DNA of 63,174 nt from Lingula anatina (taxonomy: Eukaryota > Brachiopoda > Lingulata > Lingulida > Lingulidae), in the NCBI RefSeq assembly GCF_001039355.2, contig NW_019775539.1, forward strand, positions 271,921 through 335,094, written 5' to 3'. Below the pieces are notes generated by a model, which made no database searches, was not told the origin of the DNA, and saw only the letters and a program-made list of their open reading frames with translations. A program made the position numbers and the translations under genes. Shown here piece by piece: positions 1-11,700 of this stretch (position 1 is its first letter; each line of letters begins with the position of its first letter).

Positions 1-41
1 CCCCCCCCCCCCCCCCCCCAAAAAAAAAAAAAAAAAAAAAA
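1..41. repeat. poly-C followed by poly-A tract
   Basis: The window opens with 19 C followed by about 22 A. It is a simple low-complexity tract with no coding meaning. Confidence 0.9.
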
Positions 42-698
42 CTCGACAATAATCCTTTTCGGATATTAGATAATAACACACGGCCGCTTTTGGGAAGAAC
101 AAAACAGCAGTGTAATTGCTTCCAACAAATTATGTTAATTGATTACTCTATCGAATCTGATTTGGGCTGTGATTAAGCAACATTTACTGCTATTAAAGGG
201 AGGATGATGAAACGCCAATTGGAAATGAACAATATTACTGTTAACGAGTAAAATGTCAAAATGATTACAATGACGTCTGCATATTAAGGTTAAAGATTCC
301 CCTCGTAACACCAAACAGGATATACCGGTACATGGCGATAAACAAAAATACATGTAAATGGCTGTTGTATTTTTTTCTGAAAAATCAGCCTACACGCGAG
401 CATAGTCTACACATCCGTATCATAGTCTGATATTTGTTTCTCCGCCTGTATATTTGATAGTAGTATATCGCATAACTTCATAATGAATCCAGTACTCTTT
501 CATTGAGATATTTAAAAAGGAGCAAGTAAGGCATAAATGGGGATGGTGAATTGTGCACGCTATTTTCTCGGTCTTTGCTTGCACCTTTCGGGACAAATTA
601 CACTAAACACGAGTCATGAGACAAAGGTGAAGTCTCTAAGGATAAAGGATGGCATTCATTGTTTCGGACGACATAAAAAAATTAATTGGTGTTTGTGA

Positions 699-736
<38 letters not shown>

Positions 737-1225
737 CGTGAGAGAGGCAGAGCGTGCGATGGACTATGTATGGTGGATAAGAGAGAGAAGAGAGAGAGAT
801 AATACAAAGGTTGAGTCTATTTGTGGTAGGATTAACGGATGGCATTAATCATTTTAGACGGCATTAAAATAGAGAGGCTCCAAATGTAAGTTTCAATGTT
901 CAAATTGTAAATTTTCATCCTTTGTAATAAGCTATTAACAAATATATTCATGCTTCTGTTCAAGATTATGATGAAAACGATTTGGTTTTCATTGTTGAAG
1001 CAATACTCTTATTAGTGTCACCTTCATCTGTCCTCGTTTAACATAAAAGAAAGTGTACTGTGATCGCCCTAAGCGGAAGTACGTAGAATTGGTTTGTTAC
1101 TTTTTAACCCACCAAAGCAAAAAAAGTACCCAGTGCTAGACCTTTATTCTGATTCAAGTGAGTCATTCTTTGGAGGCGGAAGAAAAAATCATGAATACCG
1201 TGACTCTGATTTAGCCGAACTCAAC
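42..1225. other. intergenic and 5' flank of lectin gene 1
   Basis: No gene is seen. The stretch holds a (TG)n microsatellite at about 700-733 and two imperfect copies of a GATGGCATT-centred segment near 645-680 and 835-870. From about 1085 it resembles the 5' leaders of the two paralogous lectin genes (about 7500-7614 and 15520-15627), including a shared TCAAGTGAGTCA-like block. The last 140 bases are therefore probably the gene 1 leader. Confidence 0.6.
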
Positions 1226-4200
1226 ATGGCAGGAGTAACTTTGTGTAACACTACTGGCTATAAAGTGACAACGTTGCCTGTGCTGCTGATAGCAATGCTA
1301 CTCCTGGAAAGTGTAAAGAGTTGTAATGTAGCAGGAAGCAGTAAGTACAGCACAATAGCAGTAGTTTCTAGCTCCTTCAATTTTGTTGTGAAACATGGGT
1401 GTCTTCTTGGATACAGGCCTTCTCCTTGCTAAGACAGTGCCCTAAATAAAATTGTGTCCTAAAACAGGTGCTCAATAAACATGGCAATAAATAGAGATAG
1501 ATAGTAATAGCTTAGTTTTGAGGTTCCTGATGCAGTCACACTGTATGTCTTGATAAACGTGATATCTTTCAGGTTGTCGTAACGGTACATGTTACTTTGT
1601 GAACACCAATGCAATGAAGTGGCAGAGCGCCTTGGAACATTGTAAGAATACCTGCAACGGCAGACTGGCTGTAGTTAAAGACAATTACACTCAAATATTT
1701 CTGCATGATCTGACATCATCGGAGGTTTGGCTGGGCGGCAGGGAAGAGAATTTAACAGACTGGTGGTGGATAGATCAAGAGGGAGCGTTAACTGGTATGT
1801 ATAAGAAAATATTTTCACGAAATCCACCAAGCTTTTTCTCCTTTACACACTCCCTCTTTGGTTTTGACTTTTTGCTCGCAATCACCAGTCTGTAAATTTG
1901 CATCTTTTCTTCAGCAACAACATATACACACTGGAGCGGCCACAGACATCTCCTAATGTAGGACAACAACCAGATTAAAAAAACTCCTAAGACCCCATTC
2001 CCAGAGATTAGATCGATCCAAACTAGAACAACCTAACTCCTTGGGGGTTCACGCTAAATAGCTGTCAGCCGAGCGGGAACGAAAGTTAATTACCCCCTTA
2101 CAGCTTGTAGTAGGCGAGACGGACATTTAAGTCGGATTATCTGACAGTAATCTAGTGAGACTCCCTATGGGGATAGATCGATCTAAATGTCTGGGAATAC
2201 GCCCTTTAGTTAAAAATACCCCCCACTCTGTCTCTCTCTTTTTTTCTCTCTCTCCACAGCGACATGCGCACACTTCACACGTACTGCATTCTGCTATAAG
2301 CATGAATTTAGGTGTAACCTCATCTAAGACAATGATCTGGTAACCCCCTCCCACCGCCACAAATATCTGTTAACTGTAGCGACAGTCTTCAAACGCATCT
2401 TTTTTGCTTTCAGCAACAACATATACACACTGGAGCGGTCCACAGACATCTCCTAATATTGAACAACAACCAGATACCTATTATGAAGCTAAGTTCCAGC
2501 CTGCAGTAGTGTTAATGAGGGTGAGAAACACCTCAGACACGTTTCCATGGGTGGACAGAGAATACTTACAGACACAGAACTCTGGTGTCATATGTGAAGC
2601 AGGTGAAATATGTGGCATAGGACCCATTTAAAATGAAATTACCAACTTTTAATTTCGAGTCACTGATGGATCTGATTTCCAAAATGTACAGCATAATAGA
2701 CAAAACATGTGTATAATGATCCTTTAAAATTTCTTACTTACTAGTACTTGTATACGAGCAAAAAAAAAAGAGTTAAAACAAAAATGTTATCTTTGATGTG
2801 ATAATGTGCGTACATCCTGCGTTAATTATAGATATATTTCCAGACCAGAAGAGCCAAGTATGTCAAGGTAATCATAGTTTCCACTGGGTTCAGAACAACA
2901 GCAGGTGGACAGACATAAAGGACGATGTATGTGTTTTTATTAATATCCCATCTGAAAGAGCTACCTGGTTTGAGGGTCAAATGTCATGCAAAGAAGCTGG
3001 AGGAAAACTTCTGAAGATAGACAATGACACAGTGCAGAAAAAAGTGGAAAATAGGCTCAACAATAACAGTGGGCAGTTATTTTATTGGATCGGATTGGTT
3101 CACAGTGTATGGAGATGGGTGGACGGTAAGGGAAGCGTATTTATGTAGGCCAGCAGTGAGAATATTGAAGATGATTCTTTTCTGGCCATTGTCTGTTTTC
3201 TTGTAGATGATTGTTTATTAGTTTACTTTGGTGTATGTCTTACAGACGTGTCTAATATTAAATATATTTAAAGTTCATATACATGATGTACGAATTTGAA
3301 ATTATTAATCAAATAGCATTTAAGCCCCCACCTTTGAATATGGGCAGAAAAACTTCCAAGCGGTCGTAAGCCCAGTGTAACAATGGCTTTATATTTTCAC
3401 TTAATTCAAAGTGATCAACAGTGAGTTTCTTGCGCATTTTAAATGCTAAATAGGGATGAAAAGTATAACTGTGTAATTATATGGTATTATAACAGATGAC
3501 TCCATAAACCTGATGTTTTGGAGACCGATCATGTATCCACCATATCACACAGGACCAGCGTGTCTTGCACTGGAAGGGAATGCAAGTGACGTCACCAGAA
3601 GCTGGTTGATGAAAGATTGCAGCGAGACACTGCCGTATATCTGTGAATATCCACTAGGTAGGTCATTATCCTGCAATTTAAACTTATCTTAATTCTCGGA
3701 TAGAAGTAAAAAATGCATTATGAGAAATGAAATAAATCTGGAATCTGAAATATATGTAAAAAGATGGACAGCGCGTTTTGCAGTTGAGCAGTTATCCCGA
3801 ATTACTAATGCGACGGATTTATCGTGATTGATATCACTGCCGTTGTTTCTTGAATGAAACGTTGTCTAAATCCATATTGCCTCACTCTGTCGTTTCAAGT
3901 CTTAAGAATATCTAATCTAATTATATTGTCTCTGACGATTTAGAAAAATTGGTGAATTTCACTTCCCAGAGTGATTCGGCAAACCTAGTTTTAACTACTT
4001 TGCACCAATATACTTTATAGCTACCACTATGCTAAGTGAGCCTTTCACCAAGATTGTCACAGGCAATCCAGCAGTGACAGGTAATATTACAAAAAGTGCA
4101 TCATACCTCCCATTAAATTTTGCTTTAACATTAAAATGATGAATAACAAATGACGTTGTTTCAAGCATTTCCAGACCTTTCTTTCTAAGATAATGCTCAC

Positions 4201-5235
4201 GTATTCTAAATTGCATTTTAGATGGCCCTTTAGTGACAACAGCCAACAAGAGCGATGAAGTTAATATGACGGTATCAATGAATGGGACAGTGTCAGTAGG
4301 AGAACGCACAGGCACGTGTGATACTTTATCTCCATTTAGGCATTAAATGCACGTTTATTTGTCAAAAAGGGATATATTTGGAGATTTCAGCACGTTTGTA
4401 TTTAGTTTTCTTGCGACATTCATGAAAATAGTATTTGAATAGAAAAGTGACTATTCATTATACCAAGGACCCCCCCCCCCCCCAATACATGAAATGAAAT
4501 AAATTAACTATCTATTTCAGCTTTAATAGTAGGATTAACACTTGGCGGATGTTCAATAGTGACCATCTTAATTATTGCCGGCGTCGTTCTTTGGAGAAAG
4601 TAAGCAAGTACCTTTGTGATATACCTGTACGTTGTATAATTACAGTAATCAGCCCTTATTGAATCCATCATTACTATTTAAACTCCTAAGCATAAAAGGT
4701 TAGTGTTTTGGTTTTTAATATCTGCCTTATCCTAACTTCGTACCTTTAAGGCATTTTTGGATTTAATATTCAAACAATCCCTTTGAACAGCGTCGAAATG
4801 TGTTGTATAGAATGTCAAATTCTTAGATGGCTTTCCACTGCTATGCTTACTTAACGCTTATTTGGTTTATACAGATTTAAATGATGTTCAAATTTTGTTT
4901 CAAGGAAACCTTGGAAACACACCACCAATGCCTCTGATGACCATGCTGACAACATTAACGGGACTTACTACGATCCTGTTGCGGTAGAAGGAGGTATGAA
5001 TTACGAAAGACTACGAAGACAAAGTGACCATTGTTACCAGGGATTGGTCAATAATACGACATCTCCCGACTCACAACACGAACAAGCATCATCACAATCC
5101 GTTGATATCAGTGACGTCACTTACGATAACCCTATGTTACAAGATACAAATGCCAACGATGCAGATTATGCAAATTTCCCCAATGTTGCAGACACAAACG
5201 GGGACGTCATCGGTAATACGACTGGGGCAAGTTGA
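1226..5235 (+). CDS. C-type lectin receptor 1: two CTLDs, one TM, ITAM tail
   Basis: Nine coding exons join in frame to 509 aa: 1226-1340, 1573-1794, 2414-2602, 2844-3125, 3496-3657, 4021-4080, 4222-4311, 4521-4599 and 4905-5235. All junctions are phase 1 except the last, which is phase 2. A signal peptide (about 1-32) is followed by CTLD1 (about 42-175, with WLGG and a QPD triplet), CTLD2 (about 183-322, with WIGL and YICE), a Thr-rich stalk, a TM segment (about 374-396) and a tail. The tail holds TYYDPV (Y422), then YERL-x7-YQGL (Y433, Y444), which fits the ITAM consensus. The start ATG is the one shared with both paralogues. CTLD2 lacks EPN/QPD and WND, so it probably does not bind sugar through calcium. 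Exon 7 stays in frame only with a GC donor at 4312. The family assignment is firm. Surface immune signalling is inferred. Confidence 0.85.
1915..1976 (+). pseudogene. truncated duplicate of lectin gene 1 exon 3
   Basis: About 62 bases inside intron 2 repeat the acceptor and first third of the real exon 3 at 2414. One base is missing (GCGGCC against GCGGTCC), which breaks the frame, and the copy then stops. It is followed by a small transposon and by a normal intron tail with the true exon. It is a dead exon duplicate. Confidence 0.8.
1997..2198. mobile_element. MITE with about 25-bp terminal inverted repeats
   Basis: The element starts with ATTCCCAGAGATTAGATCG and ends with the inverted counterpart CGATCTAAATGTCTGGGAAT. 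A second copy lies in reverse orientation at about 44792-44995, sharing the central block with TAATTAC and the AACTCCTTGGGGGTTCACGC segment. It is a short non-autonomous DNA element with no coding capacity. Confidence 0.75.
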
Positions 5236-5285
5236 TAACAAGTAAACGAAGATTGAGCACAGAGGTTTGGCACCTTCTATAATAT

Positions 5286-5498
5286 ACACACACTGGACAA
5301 TAGAAGTGTCATCCCTTCTGAACCAATACTTTGGGGGAGATAAATGACTGTGGAATAATAAAATTTTACAAAAAAAACAACAATACAATTCCATGGTACA
5401 GCGGTTTTATACTCATTAGTCACATTATAAGCAGACCTGGTATTATAACTTTGATTACTGTGATTTAGGGGTTGACACTTCTATTGTCCAGTGTGTGT
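5286..5498. mobile_element. foldback element in the lectin gene 1 3' UTR
   Basis: Two perfect 26-base inverted arms (5286-5311 and 5473-5498, core CACTGGACAATAGAAGTGTC) flank about 160 bases that are not self-complementary. It begins about 50 bases after the gene 1 stop codon, so it is probably transcribed in the 3' UTR. The likeliest origin is a MITE. Confidence 0.7.
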
Positions 5499-6499
5499 AG
5501 GGGATCTCCACTGTCCTTCTCATTCTCCGGTGCTTAAGTAGGATATGAACCTCTGTCTGGCGATAAAGCCATTGATAGTTGGGTAAATGAGGAAAAAAGA
5601 CATCTCCAACTCATATCACAACAAGAAAGAAAGAAAGAAAAAAGAAAGAAAAAAGAAAGAAAAAAATATCGCCAAAACAAGAAAGTTCATACGATAGCGT
5701 ATACAAAAGAGATTTATGGAAATTATTTGCACGGATGTAAGCAGCAGTCTGCTTAGGTATAATAAAAAAGCAAATTGTTTTTTTTTTAGCCAGACTAACA
5801 TTTTCCTCACGAAAATCAGCACTACGAGTACGAGATCCTTTGCAATCGATACACGATCGGACTCCCGTAGAACAATGTTTTCTTTCTGTTTGATGATCAC
5901 GCAGGGTGCTTTTATTTATTCATGATAATCTATCAACTTTTTTCAGTGAGATTTTATAATCTTTTGAAAACATTTTGTGTATTTTTTTAATCATTGTATC
6001 ATTTGTATAGTTACGCCTTTTCGGTATTTCCCGTTCGTCGTTTTCTTTTAATTTTATAAGCAGATATTTTTCACTACTCCTCTATGTATAACGTGGAATG
6101 CCTTAGAATTAGGTCTGCTGTTTTAAATGCTTTTATTTTTATAATTATTATTTTGCTTTTTTCATAAACAGGTTGTTGAGATATCTGGGAAGCAAAAATT
6201 CTGTAAAGCTTCAAATATTCTGTGATATAACCAATCAGCCCGATGGTGATTCATTGTTTAACAATTTTGTTATCTGTTTTTTAACAGGTGACAGCCTTTG
6301 ATGTATGGATTTAATTTGTTTAACTTCACGATATATGTAAACATATCCACTTAACCTAACTTTCGATCGTTTTCGATATTTTTCTTATTGGTTTCACAAT
6401 TACAGTTCAGTCAAAACATTGTATTTGCTTAATTAATAGAACATTTTTAAATTTTCATATAGCACGAAACATTTGCCTCGTTAACTGTTTAAGACTTGG
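5499..6499. other. intergenic after lectin gene 1
   Basis: No gene is seen. An A/G-rich (AAAG)n-like tract occupies about 5622-5668. The rest is AT-rich without recognisable structure. Confidence 0.5.
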
Positions 6500-7614
6500 T
6501 AGTGAAACTAAATGTTGATGATGGGCATAACCATCGCATTTCCCCGCACTTCGCCCCCATCCCTACGATGCGATTATCTTGCCCTGCGAGGATGGGGCTT
6601 GTGGGATGCGGGGAGTCCATGAGGAGATTATACGGCATTGCATTTAACTGGGTCGGCCATATTTGATTCGCGGACAAGTAAGTCCGTAGATCAACTTGTT
6701 CTGAATGGGCCCATAATAGCACCATAAGAAATCTGATTTCATGCATGGTTATTTATAAGTATCTATGATAAATTATCTGTAAAAATGGAATCATCCGGCC
6801 CTCGAGAGAGCCCTACACCAAATCTGAAGACGGGCAGAGAAGGAACTTCAAAAGTTATTTCCATGTGGTATTTTTTGACATTTTTAATAATCACTTAAAC
6901 ATGTGCTAAAGCTTCTGTCCGTTATTTGAAATAGACCTATTAATGCGAGCACGGTTCGATTTAACATTGTAAAAGTAACCCTGTATTAGTGTAACCTATA
7001 TTGCGGCTGCAGAAATAGTCACGTCAAAGGTCATGGATCAAGTTCTTCACGTGAAGATGAACAGATTCCATGCACTGTTTGTTGACGACATCCTGCATTT
7101 TAACGAATATTCGAGATTCGTGCGCCTGCGCGTCCATGCATGCGACTGACTGTCGGAGTTAACTTGAAGGGGGCACTGACGGAGCAGTCATCCCAAAATA
7201 AAGTTTCAGTCGGTATTTTATCACTTGTAACAGTTATCATTCCAAACGTGAATTAGCTTCTTTTCACAGATCGGGTGTTAATTTGTAGTATCAACACGAA
7301 CATTTCACCCTGACTCTCCATTGTTAAAGTAACCTCATATTTAGGTTAACCTATATTGCAAATCGTCAATAAAGTATATCATAGCCCCCTCCGACACCTG
7401 AGTGAGTATGTATTGAATTCACGCATATAAAAAGTACGCAGAGGTGAATTGTTAGTCTTTTATACACTCGCTCTGCATTTATGAACACAAAAAGAGAAGT
7501 AAGAAAAGTACATAATGCTTGCTGTTTATCCTGATTTAAGTGAGTCAGTGTTGGAAGGCGGAAGAGAAAATCATGAGGGCCATGACTTGACATATAGGTG
7601 TAGACGGACACAAG
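6500..7614 (+). repeat. duplicated upstream segment of lectin gene 2
   Basis: This stretch is closely similar to about 14415-15627, which lies upstream of lectin gene 3. Shared blocks include CATCGCATTTCCCCGCACTT near the left end, GTCGGCCATATTTGATTC, CCTGTATTAGTGTAACCTAT and the leader just before the ATG. It is the 5' flank carried along in the tandem duplication and should contain the promoter. No TATA box or other site can be named with confidence. Confidence 0.75.
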
Positions 7615-8633
7615 ATGGCAGGAGTAACTTTATGTAACATGGCTGGCTGTACAATAACAATATTGTCTATGCTTCTGACCGTTCTCTCACTCCTGGGTAG
7701 TGTACAGGGCTGTAATGTAGCAGGAAGCAGTAAGTAGAATACATTGAACTATGGTGTAACATGGGAGTTTTTTCTTTGTATCCTAGCACCTCGTGTGCTC
7801 AGCTGAATGTGTGAGCTTTATCATGGCCATGATACAAGTTAGAAGTATAAATATCAATGTTCTTAAATAATCACTAATTTTATATCAACTAGTAAAAAAA
7901 ACAGCAGCGTCGCATGGATGGGTGGGGTTGTATTTTTGCCAAACAAGAGTCTTCGAATGTACTCCACTTCTCATGTGAACGTTTAACCCATTGTTGACAA
8001 GTAGTCCTATGCTAACCACGTACCACGCCCAAATGAATGCCTCCTTACCTGAACAGTAATACGACTAATCTGGGCCCATAAAACCTACAACACATATACC
8101 ACCTCTCACAGAGTGAACGTAATTCTATTTTATGTCTCCTCCATCCCAGTGTACCATAAACTTTCATAGTCCCATTCACAACAAGAAAGATGCCAACAAA
8201 TAATATCGATTGTTCGAGATTTGGCAAAACAAGGCCGCTTTTATTATCTAACCCCACTATCCTAACCATTTTAACAACAATAAAGATGTAACAAATTGTT
8301 GCCTGTATTAAGTGTTATGGCCTTAGGGATAAAGATACACATCTATCAAATATTCAGTAAGACTCATCATCCTAAAACCTATGATGTGATGAGTCAGCAA
8401 AAGTTATTATTTACAAACAATTTTGCACAAATTTAGTTTGTGGGGTTGCCTTTTCGAACAACTGTAGTGTTAATGTTTTTGCTGGATATCCTGTGTCCAT
8501 ATTGAAGTAACTTATGCCATTCTTTGAGAAAGTGATAAAATTTCACTTTTATAATTCCGCAATGACAGCCTACATTGAAAATGCTGCAGATGCTTGAAGC
8601 ATGAAGGGTTTATATCTAACGATATACTGTATC

Positions 8634-8703
<70 letters not shown>

Positions 8704-11700
8704 TCAAGTTTAATCAGATTACAAACTATGAGTGAGCGTTAAAAGTCTCGTACTTTTCCGGCATCAAACATATTCTTTTTTGAAAGGAAAAAGTAGGTTT
8801 TGTGCAAATTTGTCTCAATTTCATTCGCAAAAATACCTAACGTAGGGCAGAAATTTGGCTTTAAAAATGCATACCAAGCAATAATAATTTTTGATATTCA
8901 GATTAAATTTTCAGGTGCCTGATTGATAGTATTACTACTGGCTAAGATGTGGTATGTATATGCCGAGGCTAAAATATACATGTACATGTGTTGTGTTTCA
9001 GGTTGTGTTAACGGTACATGTTACTTTGTGAACACTAACGCAACGATGTGGCAGAACGCCATGGAACATTGTAAGAATGCATGCAACGGTAGACTGGCTG
9101 TCGTTAAAGACGATGACACCCAAAAATTTCTGTATAATTTGACATCGTCATTAGTTTGGCTGGGCGGCAAGGAGGTGAATTTAACAGACTGGATGTGGAT
9201 AGACCAGGAGGGTGCGTTAACTGGTATGTATAGGAAACTAAGTTACAAATACCCTACTCTCTCTTTTTTCTCTCTCTCTCCACATCCTCATGCGCACACT
9301 TCACACGCCATGCATGCTGCCAGTAGCATGTATTTGGGTGTAACCTTATTAAAGACAGTGATCAAGTAAACCCCCGCACCTCCACGAATACCTGTTAACT
9401 GTAGCGACAGTCTTCAAACGCATCTCTTTTTCAGCAACAACATATACGAACTGGAGCGGGCCACAGTCATCTCCTAATATTGGACAACAACCAGATACCT
9501 ATTATGAAGCTAAGTTCCAGCCTGCAGTAGCTCTAATGAGGATGAGAAACACCTCAGACTCGTTCCCATGGGTGGACAGAGAATACTTGCAGACACAGGA
9601 GTCTGGTGTCATTTGTGAAGCAGGTAAACCAGAGGGGAGCCGCTATATTCAATTTGTATAATACAAACAAAACAGACTGAAAAAAAAGCATATGAGAGAT
9701 CACTATTGTTAACTCTGCATAAATACAGATTCATATAAACTTTTTTTAATTTTATGTAAGTTTTAAGGAATGGCAAAATTATAATATTTCTGTTTTTTTA
9801 AGTGCAAATACCCTGCATCACATAAAGACTAATTCCTACGTTTCCAGACCAGAAGAGCCAAGTATGTCAAGGTAATCACAGTTTCCACTGGGTTCAGAAC
9901 AACAGCAGGTGGACAGACATAAAGGACGATGTATGTGTTTTCATCAATATAACATCTGTAAGAGCCACCTGGTTTGAAGGTCAAAGGTTATGCAGTGAAA
10001 CTGGGGGAAAACTTCTGAAGATAGAAAACGACACCGTACAGGAAAAAATGGAAAAAATGCTCAACCATAACAGTGGGTCGCGGTATTATTGGATCGGATT
10101 GGTTCACAGTGAATGGAGATGGGTGAATGGTAAGGGAAGTGTTAGGCTGTGAGTGCCGAGCCACTAATGGGTTAATTGAACTAAACGAAAACACTTCTCT
10201 CTATAGAGGGTACATTTTACATTTTATTTGTTCTTTTAAAAACTAACATGTTGATGGAAATTTAATAACGTTTGTCACAAGTCATCCGTGGGGTGGTTAC
10301 GTTCTCTGAGTGTTTTACTGGTTATTTTTTCGGTATTTTTTAATTCCACCTTTGAATGACTTGCTAATTTAATTAATTTATAAGGATAATATGTATAAAT
10401 GAATATTTATGTGGTATTATTACAGATGGCCCCATTAAACTGATGTTTTGGAGACCGACCATGTATCCACCATATCACACAGGACCAGCTTGTCTTGCCC
10501 TGGAAGGGAATGCAAGTGACGTCACCAGAAGCTGGTTGATGAAAGATTGCAGCGAGACGCTGCCATATATCTGTGAATATCCACTAGGTGAGCCAGTCTA
10601 TTGCTGAATACATATTAAACATAAAAGATTCATTCATAAAAGATTTCAGAGAAAAGTCTTACATACAACGAGGAAACAAATGAAAACTGGTAAAGGAATT
10701 TGAAACACGCAGAAAGTAGGCCTACTAAAGGAAGCGTGCGCTTTGCTGTCGATTAGATAGGCCTATCTCGTTAAACTGACACACTAACGCAAATGTACAT
10801 GCACAGAAAGCAATCTGAGCGATGGAATTCAGCACCAAGCTACTTTTGTAATTTAGAAATTTCCTTAGTTTTAAAGTATTCTGATGTTAGACCTTTATCA
10901 TCAGTACTTTTCATTACAGAACGAACAACTTGGTCAACTACTACGTCCGCTGAAGGAAGTCCTGCGGTTACATCGGGTAAAGAAAGACAAAATGAATTGA
11001 ATTTAAAAAAACGAAGCTACTCATATCTTGTTGATATCGGTTCAACGTTTTTCAATTTCCTACACATACACATATGTACAGGGTCAACCTTTGCACAAAT
11101 TACCTTGCTATGCTTCTTATGTCCCTTCATGACAACCATTCCCTTACTACGGTACATGTCTGTGATAGAGGGTGAGGATCTGACTCGTATTAATATTCTT
11201 GCCTCTATAATCATTTTAATGAATAAAACACTGGACAAAACCACTAAGTAGTTTCAAGTTAAAAACCAACCGGATTCACTTAAAAGTTGCCTCTGTTAAT
11301 TCTTAAAAGTTGAAAATTCCGCGTGAACCTTAGGCAAGCCTCTTTTTAAGAACTTTTTACCACTTGACTTTTATAGATGTTCCCATGACAAGCATGCCCA
11401 CCACCAGGATCATGACAGTAAATCCTTCAGTAGCAGATAATACAACAATAACAGGTACCGGCGTGTTCGGCTTTTATCCCCAATTAAATTTTGTTTCAAC
11501 ATTCAGACCATACAGTAAAACAATAGACGTGTTTTGTTAAATTAAGTAGGCCCCTTTTCTAAAATGGTTTGTATCCCGTCTTACAGATGGCTCTTCAGTT
11601 ACCCCTGCTTCTAAGACCGATGACGAAAATGTGACGTCAGTAATAACAGAGACAGTCACTGTGAGAGGAAGCACTGACATACGTGAGGCTATTTAATTAC

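Noticed and set aside
5616-5925. Open frames around the A/G-rich tract
   Set aside because: They arise from low-complexity sequence, with no homologue in the duplicated copies and no motif.
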